Below are positions 1-9,282 of a stretch of 42,185 nucleotides of DNA, piece after piece. Origin of the DNA: Phoronis australis (lineage: Eukaryota; Phoronida; Phoronidae). The notes under the pieces were generated by a model. It saw only the letters and a list, made by a program, of their open reading frames with translations, made no database searches and was not told where the DNA came from. Where the stretch lies: assembly GCA_002633005.1 (NCBI GenBank), contig NMRA01000352.1, positions 296,170 through 338,354 on the forward strand. Direction: 5' to 3'. The translations under genes and the position numbers were made by a program. Numbering within the stretch: the first letter of the stretch is position 1; each line of letters opens with the position of its first letter.

Positions 1-199
1 GGGGAGGGGGGGGTCGGAGCGATCAGTTTATAGGGTACACATTTATGAGGTACGAATACAATAGTGGGGTCATAGTAGGGAATTGCCCTCAAAGAAGAGA
101 CTCTTAAGCTTTGGGCACAACTTGCCATTTGTCCTACAATATTGAAACAGGTCATGGAGAGATGAAGAGCGGTAACATTAGATCTGGTACTGAAACCTT

Positions 200-1215
200 A
201 CACAAAGAAGAAAAAAGGAAATCTTGATGCACATGCCCAGGATATTACACGAATCTGTCAAAAGTAGATAGCAGCATCGATCTATTGGATCCCAAGGTCC
301 ATCCCAAAGACGCAGCAATAAACATTATCAGTGACAGGATTGCTGCTCCAACAGTTAATGTGCATGAAACAATAAGGATTGGACAGGAAATATTATCAGA
401 CTTCGAGAAGGGTAAGCAGTACGTAAGGAACACAAGTATGTAATCACTGATGAAGATCCCTGTTCCCTAATATAGTACAAGGACATTGGCAGCAGGCTAT
501 CTGTAGTCATCTCACGAAGAAGCCGGTTCCATTATTGTGCAACAGGAATTGAAATGTGCATGCGAACTCAACAAATTTTAAATTGTCTAGGATGATAAAA
601 ATGTATCTATGCTTCGTGTGCATTACTATGACAAGGAACAGCTTCAAATACCACAACCATAAAATCCCCTAGTTAGCGTAGAACAGTCGTAGACATTTAG
701 TTGACAGTGGAAACACGCAGTGATATTGTGAAGGTCTCCTCCCTGCTCATGCGCTGTATGGTTGTAACACGGTGGCGTGCTACTATGGAGTTGGAACCGG
801 ATCCATCCTTAAAACAGTGAAGGCTGGACATGACCTGTCCGCCATCGGCACAATTAATGCACATTTTTCTGATGTCATAAAACATCTAGGCCACTAAATG
901 TATGTGTGCTTGTTATGGAATGAAGAGAATCAGAAAGATGTCAGGAACCAGACTGCTAGTATGGGGAATAAAAACGGCAAGGGATATTTGTCCGCCCCCA
1001 AACTGTCACCGACAACAAAGGTTTCACGGAGAATGTATACGTAAACGGAGCCCATTACCAGTCTGTCATGTGGTGGAATGTCACCAGCACTAGATCCTGA
1101 GGACTATAGATGGAAGAAAGATGCCATAATCACTCTCACGATCTATAATTCGGCATGGTGTCCAAATCGCCGCTATGGCATTCTGGTGATGATTAAGTGT
1201 GGCTGCAAAGGTTAG
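200..1215 (+). pseudogene. Decayed mobile-element-type protein with conserved Gly/Trp and Cys-tail motifs
   Basis: Pieces of one protein appear in changing plus-strand frames: NVHETIRIGQEIL (about 355-395); LLPAHALYGCNTVACYYGVG then ILKTVKAGHDLSAIG (about 745-850); VCACYGMKRIRKM (905-945); AHYQSVMWWNVTS (1055-1093); PALDPEDYRWKKD (1083-1121); and IKCGCKG (1192-1212). This order (HAFTGCD-like box, VC-LYG, PPT, HYQ-WW, P-x-x-YGW, K-C-x-C) is that of a widespread uncharacterised protein of invertebrate mobile elements. At least three frame changes and several stops make it a relic, and the Cys-rich end is cut short by a stop. Confidence 0.6.
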
Positions 1216-1519
1216 ATTCCATGAAGTTCAAGCAGATACTGTTGCAGCGTCAATTTTCTACTCCGCACAATATTTTGGGCATGTTAGTGTGCTCATGTTC
1301 TGAGTGTTGAATTAGCATTTGAAAAATCTTGTGATTGTTCTCCATACGATAGGTTATTGTCCTGGGTTTATGCAATTAAACAATTTGGCCATCTACTAGA
1401 TCTAAACTGGGTATCAGACAAAATTGTAATTTGTAATGTAGCGAAATAGATTACAGATATTTTATGTTTACGATGTAATGACAGATTACATTAAATTCAT
1501 CCGTAAAAATACCAAAATA
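1216..1519. other. No gene seen
   Basis: AT-rich sequence between the relic protein and the octamer array. Nothing recognised. Confidence 0.5.
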
Positions 1520-2115
1520 ATCTACATGTAGAGTCCCCCGTAAGAAAGTTACAAGCATAAACAGAATTTATGACAATGGCCTCCCTTATTTGAATGAATT
1601 ATGCAAATTTATCATGCAACTTGCAAACTGATTTCATTAACATAATTGACTATAGGAGCATAGAATCAAATATCATGAGAGTTTACCTGTGGTGCTTTGT
1701 ATCGCAGCTATAAGCACAAGTAGAATTATGAATTATGTCGCTATTAATTTGCATTAATTATGCAAATCTGCATTATTTATAAAAATTTATGATGCAGCAA
1801 CGTGCAAACTGTTTTTATTAAGCTAAATCACTATAAGAATATAGGTGCAAATATCATGATAGTTCATCTGTGGTGGCTGGTACCTTAGCTATGAAAAAAA
1901 GAAGAATTTTGAAAAATGGCGGCCTTAATTTGCATAAATTATGCAAATTGCCAATGTATCCACCAAGAAATTCCACTATGAAATTCCCTGATCATGGGAA
2001 CATGGGTGAAAACGTCACCATGGTCTGCCTGAAGTGCTTGGTAAGGAAATTACAAGCAAAAATAAAATTTTGCATAATGGCGACCTTAATTTGCATTTTT
2101 AAAAAATGCTCAAAG
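1520..2115. repeat. Diverged tandem array with six POU-type octamers
   Basis: Three to four units of about 160-185 bp share AAATATCATGA.AGTT.A.CTGTGGTG, the AGCTATAA/GC-type joint and a block TTAATTTGCAT-AATTATGCAAAT. Perfect octamers: ATGCAAAT at 1601, 1760 and 1941; ATTTGCAT at 1747, 1928 and 2089. The last unit is truncated. No coding sense: the 125-codon frame inside runs through repeat sequence. Confidence 0.6.
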
Positions 2116-4234
2116 ATAGCGAATAATCACCCCCCTAAATCATGGTTACTTAACCCTAGGATACAAACAGCAAAGAAAAAAAAATTATCCGACAAGTCCA
2201 CGTTCAGCCCCCTGGCTCCCGGACTAAAGTTGGCATTTCAGGGCTAGAGTTCTATGGTTAATTATACTCTTGATATTCACAATTTCAGATGCACTTTTGG
2301 AATGTATGTGCTTACTTTTCACAGACAAAACACTGATGAATGTAAAATTGTATAGTTACCTGTTCGCCACAAGACTTGCTATGTCGAAATTCCTAAAAAC
2401 GGAAACAATGACAATGAGTAAAGAAAAATTTATTAAGATCTAGTTGACGGTGCGTTGGACTGGGCGGGGTAATGAACTACAAATAACAAGGTACGCAAAT
2501 CTTTTATATGGGTTTCGCACAACTCCTCTTAAACCGCTTGCTGGTTGTTTGTGCTCCGCTGTGTCTTGAAGCTAACCGTTTCCTTCAAGCACCACAGTAA
2601 TTACCTTCTTAGTACTCTCTCCATATAGCTCTCCTCAATTCCCGATTTCTGAGATTTCCGTCGTTTCAATCGAGGACCGATGAATTTGTAAGCTGGCTTC
2701 TTATACATTTGACCCTTCGTAAAACTACAATTTTTATAAGGTACAATACTTTATGCGCAAGGGGCCCACGTCACAAAAGGCAGTCCTACAAATGGGTTGA
2801 AAATAACACAATATGGGATGTTGCGTTGTGCCGACTTGCATCAGTATTGGTACCTAACTTGCATGCAGTACTCATGACCTGTAAGCAGGCACTGCCGGTA
2901 TAAAAATACGATTTGACAGATAGGAAAGCCTAAATACTGACATCAATGAGAAGATGGGATTTGAATGTGACTGGCTCACTTTTTCGTCCAAGTAAAAAAT
3001 CATGGCATTTTTATCTCGCTCATTACGCAGGCACATCACGTCCATCAGTACACGATTTTCAAGCAAAGAATTCCAACTATCTTGGTATCATTTATACGTT
3101 GCCACGATTTTAGAGCAATTAAACGTACATGTAACTTATTGAACACCAAGAATATCCAAGGAGATTCCATGTGTGAGTGGTGCTCCTTTAAAATACCATT
3201 TTAGCACTTACAACACCATACAGATATTACAAACGGGAAAGAAGGAAAGACACCTTTGGAAATAACATTTAATCACTCACTGGGGTGGTTGCTCGTCTTC
3301 TGCGTTTCTCCCTGAGGCGGCGTTTTCAATGTTTCTGGAAATAAAGCAAAGTGAAATCCCGTCTGCGACCATTCGCTCAGTCTTGATAAGCTGGGGAAGT
3401 TTAACGACAGCTGAACATTAAAGCGAATATTGTGCCCGGTTATGTCCACGAAGAATATGTTCAAATCAAATGAAAGCGCTCTGAAGAGAGGGAAATGACA
3501 GAAGAATACCAGGTGCGACAACGACGCCCATTACATCACCGATGACATCGCCAGCAACGGTAAATGAGATGCAGATGTGTAGCATCAACGGCACCTAAAT
3601 TGCCAACAGCAATGCAGTCGCTGCCAATGGAAACTATGACGCATATAGCGAAGATGTGAATGACGATGACACTACAGCCAACGACATCAACTTCGACACA
3701 AACCCAGAAATTACTAATAGGAGAAGATGAAATAGATTATATAACGTTACACATTATTCTCCGAAATTTAATTTCAAAAGTTTTAGTGCACCGGAGGGAA
3801 AACGGAAAAAAAATGAAAAGACAAAAGGGGAAGAATAAGAAAAAACGGCGTGAAAAGGGGCGGGAAACAGAAAAACATGGGACGAAGCAAAAAGCTAAAA
3901 ATAACTGGAAAAGGGGGACACGAAAAAGGTAAAAACACGGGGGAAACGAGGCGAGGAAAAGTAGAGGTTAGAAAGACAAAATGTAAAGGAAAGCAGTATG
4001 GGAAAAAAAGAAAAAGGCGGTTAAAAAGGACAGAAACAAAAATGCGGGCAAAAAGACAAAAGGCAGGAAAAAGACAAAGAGAAAGGCGGCAAAACAGGGT
4101 GAGATAAAATGTCTGGGAAAACGGACAAGTCACCCACATGCGCTCAACTGACGTTCGCATCTAGACCTCTCTCCAAGAAGGTTTGGCTTGCTAGGTAAAG
4201 CTAACTTCAACTTTTGCTTTTATGTTTTCCTTAC
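2116..4234. other. Intergenic, no supported gene
   Basis: No ORF resembles a known family and no convincing exon was seen. The only structure is the purine-rich block at 3785-4110. Confidence 0.5.
3785..4110. repeat. Purine-rich, strand-asymmetric low-complexity tract
   Basis: About 320 bases of mostly A and G on the plus strand (AAAAGGGGAAGAATAAG-like words), with few pyrimidines. ORFs here are Lys/Arg/Gly-only artefacts of composition. Confidence 0.7.
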
Positions 4235-4416
4235 CTTTTAAAGAGGAAACACACGCTTGCCATCTGGATCATCATTCCAATCACCGAAAATTCGTGTATC
4301 ATCAGCAGTATTCCCAAAGTGACACCAACACATGCATCGGTATTTTCTGCTTTTAAAAGATGTCTCAACACCCTCTCTGTTTTCAAAGTAAATGCCACTC
4401 CAGTTAGGAGCAAAAC
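4235..4416 (-). CDS. Orphan exon, unknown gene
   Basis: Acceptor GCATTTCAG|GTTTTG on the minus strand. The frame entered after two bases reads FAPNWSGIYFENREGVETSF, SRKYRCMCWCHFGN, and DWNDDPDGKRVFPL then TAA. It has a strong RNY codon pattern (runs of GAT, AAT, GGT, GGC), so I take it as a terminal exon ending at 4237. A second frame is also open and hydrophobic to a good donor AAAAG|GTAAGG at 4235/4234, which would make it an internal membrane exon. I do not recognise either product. Confidence 0.4.
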
Positions 4417-4477
4417 CTGAAATGCATGCCAAATGATGTCGTGCGGATGCCGCAAGCTATTATTTAACTTGCGACAT

Positions 4478-4507
4478 CCATGCGACGGGCGTAAGCGCGT
4501 CGCATGG
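4478..4507. repeat. Perfect GC-rich hairpin
   Basis: CCATGCGACG and CGTCGCATGG are perfect 10-bp arms around a 10-base loop. It lies about 60 bp 5' (minus sense) of the orphan exon. Confidence 0.7.
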
Positions 4508-7194
4508 TTATCGCCTATGGGGCACTACGATTGTTTTCCTTTGTTGTGTCTTTGTTGGATATAACAATGCAGGTCGCACGGATATCGTACCTTGGGCGCA
4601 CATCAGCTGGTTACCGATAAATGCTACCATTATCTTTATTATAAGAAAGAAAAACAAAGTGAACAATGGATACGCCTATCTATCGGTCTCTATGCGACGA
4701 GCTTGCTGCCTAGTTTCCCGTGTAGGATGCACATACATTAGCTAATTTTACAGCATTTCGACTAATAGTTGTGGAAAATATAAGGGATTGTTTTCAACGT
4801 TAATAGATTAGAGTCTTGCACTTGAAGTAATATTTCGAATGATGACGTCAGCCTAGAATTCTTGAGCGCCATTCAGCGACTGCTATGACTACCCAACCCG
4901 CAACATACCATCGTCGTTGTTTAGCCAGCTAAACAAGACGAAACGGAGTTTTATCGCACTTTTACCAACTTTATCTACTACAATTCAGCTACATTCACTA
5001 CATTCATTAAATTGTTGAAAAGACAAGAATTCTTAACGATCAACTCGTCTCGTCCACTGAATAGCAGTGATCAGTAAGTGGTCTTAGCTTACATTGCCTA
5101 TGGCCAGTAGTCCACGTGAAAGTAACGAGCCAATGAGTATCACTGCCAGTCCTAGAACTGTCACTGCCATTCCTCGAATCACCCCTGCAATAACATTAAT
5201 GCACAGGTGCGAATGTTGGTGACTTAGTCGATATTACAGCGATACTTCGAGTCATACAGCAATGGTTTGATTTTAGCAGTGTAATGGTGTGCACGTATTA
5301 ATGATGTGTGCTGACTGCCGAGAGTGACAAATGCATTTATTTCACGAAGAAACGGAACAGTTGGGACAAAAGGTATTGCATCTAGGGAAAATGTTATCAA
5401 TATAAAGTTCAGAAGGAATTACTGTTTTTTCTTTGATACCGCTGTGGCGACTTGGGATTTTCCCAGGTCGCCAGACAGAATATGAAGCCGCATTGGCGAG
5501 TTGCAAGTCGCCAAACCGAGCACTGGGGATGATTTGTGATCTTTCTCAATTTCTGAGCTTACGATTGTCTAAAAGGGCCGCGAACAGCGTCACCTCTTGC
5601 TAAACACTGTTATATCAGGCCAGAGCATAAAAATCTATTGTTCTACAAAAATGTTCTGCTTAAAATGCGGGCCTCTCGAAAATCAAATGCTTGACATAGA
5701 TCTCGTCACACAACAAAATGCAGTTGCCCCTTGACTGTCAAAGGATGAAAAAATTGGAGTAACGGTCCACGGCCTATCGAGCAACCCTTTTCAAATCCAA
5801 GTAATTAAACTAACAGGTATGTTTTGACCTATGAACTGTGACTTAAGACCATACTTACTTCGTCTGGGAGGACTGTTTATGGAGTTGATGTGGCCCTTGA
5901 TTTTGGCTCTGAAATAAGTGATTATAGCTGACTAAAGATAGATTTTATTGTCTTCGCGTAAAGACATGGTATACTGTGCTGTCGACGGTTTTGAACACTT
6001 TATATGCACGCCAGAAACTTCATGAGCTAAAACATAAAGAAAATTGGCCTTGAAAAGGTTTCTTGGTTTTGTCAAACCGATGAAGGTTTAAGCCCAAAAA
6101 AATGTTTATCCACCTATATAGGGTCGTCCTTTTGTACAGAAGAGAGAAAGCGCGTTGTTTTCATTGCCCTAGTTTTAGGATGGATGTCAGACACATTTGC
6201 ACAAGCCATAACGGAAACTGTCGAGGTGTGTGGCCATTGAAATATTACTGGTTTCAACCGTTTGAAGGTACCGGAATTGAAAGGTACCTTTAATAAAGGC
6301 ATTATTTTCGGTTCAAAACTTAACCATCTTGACTTATCCACTCGCACCGCGTTTTCTTCATTGTCCTCGAGTCGGGAAAGAGTTTATCAGTCAAGTTTAT
6401 CCAGCTTTCTCCCGTCGGAATTGTAGCTCACAGCACAGCAATGATACTTCGTTGGCATTAGGAGGACGAATAGTGTAATGCAGCCCAAAATGTGCAAAGA
6501 ATATTGGTACGACAGCAACAAAGAGCGTGTGAAACTCTAGTGGATCCGCGAAAAACGAAAGTGGCAGACGCACATTGCGGCGAGATTCGAGTGTCGCTTT
6601 ATAATCTGGGAGGGCACTATTGTATCAAAAACCTTATTTTTACCAGAAATGTAGTAACTACAACAATACTACTGTCCACGATTGTCAGCCGAAAACCCAC
6701 GTTGGTTCAGTCTCCACCTAACTGACCTGGAAGCACGAAAAATGTTACAGTCCGACTGACGAGGTCTAACGTGACTCAGGGACGAGTGATATTTAGCAAG
6801 CGTTCAACAACACTCGTCATTTGTGCTTGATACATGAAGAAGTTACACCTCCGTCTCCCGAAGACCTGCGTCAGTGGTCATGCCATGCTCACAGGACATT
6901 TCCTCTATACGCGCCGTAGCTCAGATTATCACCTCCTTCCTCGCCTTCACACGTTTTCATAAATTTATGGTACACGAAGAATTCAAGAGTCCTAGGCATG
7001 CTCATTTCGTGATATTTTTTGTTTTCGTGATTTGCCCATTCTGAATACAGCATAGCTCATTTTACTGGTTGTGGAACATCACAGAGTCAAGACACTGTTG
7101 GCTGGACATTTGATTCTGCACCTAGCATCCTTATTAACTCTATACAGTCCACTTCTAAATGCAAATCAACTAACAAGACAACTGCACAACTTAC
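4508..7194. other. No supported gene; possible intron
   Basis: Short spurious ORFs only. It may be intronic to a minus-strand gene bounded by the exons at 4235-4416 and 7195-7373, but those two do not join directly without an early stop. A palindromic cluster is at 5445-5513. Confidence 0.45.
5445..5513. repeat. TGGCGACTTG palindromic cluster
   Basis: TGGCGACTTGGGA pairs with TCCCAGGTCGCCA across three bases (12 of 13). It is followed by TGGCGAGTTGCAAGTCGCCA, a second imperfect palindrome with the same ends. Confidence 0.6.
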
Positions 7195-7373
7195 CTGCAT
7201 GAAATGTTGAGTCCACGCAAACCGAAGTAAATGCCAAACTCTACCCAATTCAAGAAAATCAATAACACGCCACCGACGCAGTACACGGAGGTTAAAATCT
7301 TATTCGTTGGACACAAAAGTTGAAAAGTAATCTCAGTGGCCATTGCAAATATAGTCCCAAGGTTAAGCAATAT
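7195..7373 (-). CDS. Membrane-protein exon of unidentified gene
   Basis: Clean acceptor TTGTTTCAG|ATA and donor GCAG|GTAAGT on the minus strand. The single open frame (phase 0 in, phase 2 out) reads ILLNLGTIFAMATEITFQLL, PTNKILTSVYC, VGGVLLIFLNWVEFGIYFGL, RGLNISCR, giving two hydrophobic segments. It joins in frame to the exon at 8891-8979. NWVExxIY after EITFQLL is loosely like the S2-S3 region of TRPA/TRPV-type channels, but no ankyrin repeats or pore were found, so the family is unproven. Confidence 0.5.
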
Positions 7374-8890
7374 CTGAAACAAACGAACCTTAACTGACAA
7401 AAAATACTCAAACTTTCACATTTAAACAAAAGACAGAATAAGTTTATCTAACTTACAGTTCTGAATTTCTGATAAACCGCAAATAAGCTACAGAAAACAT
7501 CATTTTATCAGCTAGTTTAGCCCTGATTTCGACGGTATTGATCAATTGACGCCTTCACTGGAGTGTGTTCAGTGAGGAAAATTTTAAGCACTTAAAAGTG
7601 CTTAAGACGACCATTTACTTCATTTTGATTTTATGTTCCTACATTGCCAGCATCATTAAACTTTCCTATAGCACCACATAGGGGAGAGTGGGGTAAATCG
7701 GCACCCTAAACTTTAAAGATCCATTACCCAAAAATTATACAATTTATATACAATGAATTAATCATGTTCAAAGAGCTCACCTTGTAGTTTATAAAAAACT
7801 TAATTAGTAGAATTAAAATTGCATCGTCTTGGGTCAAGACAGATTTGACTTTTTAAGGGGTGCTGGGCCGTTTTACCCTACCTTGCGGTTAAGACGGTCA
7901 CTGCAGTTGGGTAAAACGGCCCTGCTACCTACGCTTTTAGCGAAATACACTGCAACTATGGGAAAACACTACCTCTAAGGACTTTCATGTCCAATCTGTG
8001 ACAAGGTTATGAGTTTTTAGTTGATTCCTGCCTTTAACTTGGGAGATTGGCGGCAATGATTGATTAGCAGGTCACAAAACGAGACTGGTTAAAATCATCA
8101 AAACAAGGTTTAGAATTCGTTTCAAATGTTGTCCGATAGTGATTGTAAGTGTTTCAAAACTCGACAGACAAAATTGGTGATTTTAAGCACTTCAATAATT
8201 TGGATAAATCTCATGAGGTTCTGTCCTACCAACAAAAAGAACAATGACTGCACTTGATTCACTTCGCCTGTTCCATAGGGTCAAGCGGTTAAGACACCTC
8301 ATGATTGCTTCTCGATGGCGATTTCCAACTTACAAAGCAATCAGATGTTTTAGTCGGTTGAGATCCACAATATGATGAAAAATTTTAATCTCTAAGCGTG
8401 TTGTTCAGGGCGTTAAGAAGTGAAGGAGTGTCAAAACATCCTTTTTTAACGGAGTTGGCCAGACCCCCCTCCTAAATTCGAACGTTCCAAGTCAATGGCA
8501 TTTATCTTCTTTTGAGGGGGTAAGAAACCCACTTCTATAACAGCAAAAGAACGTATGAGAGATTTGTACGGGAATTTTTTTGTGATTTCAATGATTTGGA
8601 TGAATTGCGCCTTTATACAGGAACATTTCATTCTTTTTTAAATGAAAAATGTTAACTTTTTATTACTAAGTCCATCTTTCCGGTGGCAATGAGCCACTGT
8701 GAACCATCGATTCTGTTTGTTTTTTCAATTTCGTACCAGGGTTTTTTCAAAGAGAAATTTTTACTTTTATCACTAATTAAAAATTTGCCTCCGAAACTTA
8801 TGGATTTTTTGGGTTTTGGTCCAACAAATGCTGAGTTTCTGTAGCATATTGATAAACACAGTCACAAGAGCGGTCGGTAGGAGTACTTAC
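7374..8890. other. Probable intron between two membrane exons
   Basis: No exon recognised. Contains the inverted repeat at 7865-7922. Confidence 0.4.
7865..7922. repeat. 14-bp perfect inverted repeat
   Basis: GGGCCGTTTTACCC (7865-7878) and GGGTAAAACGGCCC (7909-7922) are exact inverses around a 30-base loop. A related word, GGGTAAATCGGCACCC, stands at 7691-7706, so this may be a MITE remnant. Confidence 0.65.
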
Positions 8891-8979
8891 ACATCCAGAT
8901 ATCTTTAAAAGGCTCATACACAGATAAATGGAGAGGAACATCCCATACATTGTGAACGCAAGACACGTAATAAACGATG
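8891..8979 (-). CDS. Upstream membrane-protein exon of the same gene
   Basis: Acceptor TTTATTTTTCAG|CA and donor GGATGT|GTAAGT. Entered with one base from an earlier exon, the frame reads SFITCLAFTMYGMFLSIYLC then MSLLKISGC, one membrane helix, and leaves in phase 0, matching the next exon. The 5' exons were not identified. Confidence 0.45.
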
Positions 8980-9111
8980 CTGAAAAATAAATAAAATTGT
9001 ATAAAGTGAGATCAGTCGTACAGTAGTGAATAAGAACGAAAAACAAAAGTCGAAGTACATTTGAACCTGAAATGTGTACTCGTGGTCAGATTAAAAATAC
9101 AGACTTACTCC

Positions 9112-9282
9112 AAGGCTTGCCCATTATCACAAGGGTTCATAACAGTAGGAATATTGTAGCAAAAGAATATTCCGTTCAAGCAGCCACAATATCGCGATCT
9201 CTGTATGCAAAAGCAGAACCATAGCTGCATGACGTCATTCACAGACGCAAAAGATTGGACTAAACCTATTCCAAATTTCCCT
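9112..9282 (-). CDS. Possible Cys-rich exon
   Basis: Acceptor ATGTTTTGTGCAG and donor TTGGA|GTAAGT bracket an open frame: KFGIGLVQSFASVNDVMQLW, FCFCIQRSRYCGC, LNGIFFCYNIP, MNPCDNGQALE. Its phase-2 end does not fit the exon at 8979, so it is either from another transcript or chance. Confidence 0.25.

Noticed and set aside
1870-2247. 125-codon plus-strand frame
   Set aside because: Overlaps the tandem octamer array; no homology or splice signals.
3660-4160. Lys/Arg-rich plus frames and Phe/Leu-rich minus frames
   Set aside because: Composition artefacts of the purine-rich tract.
4235-7373. Direct splice of exon 7195-7373 to exon 4235-4416
   Set aside because: The joined frame hits a stop after four codons.
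9112-9282. Joining the Cys-rich exon to the membrane exon at 8979
   Set aside because: The phases disagree and the alternative frames contain stops.
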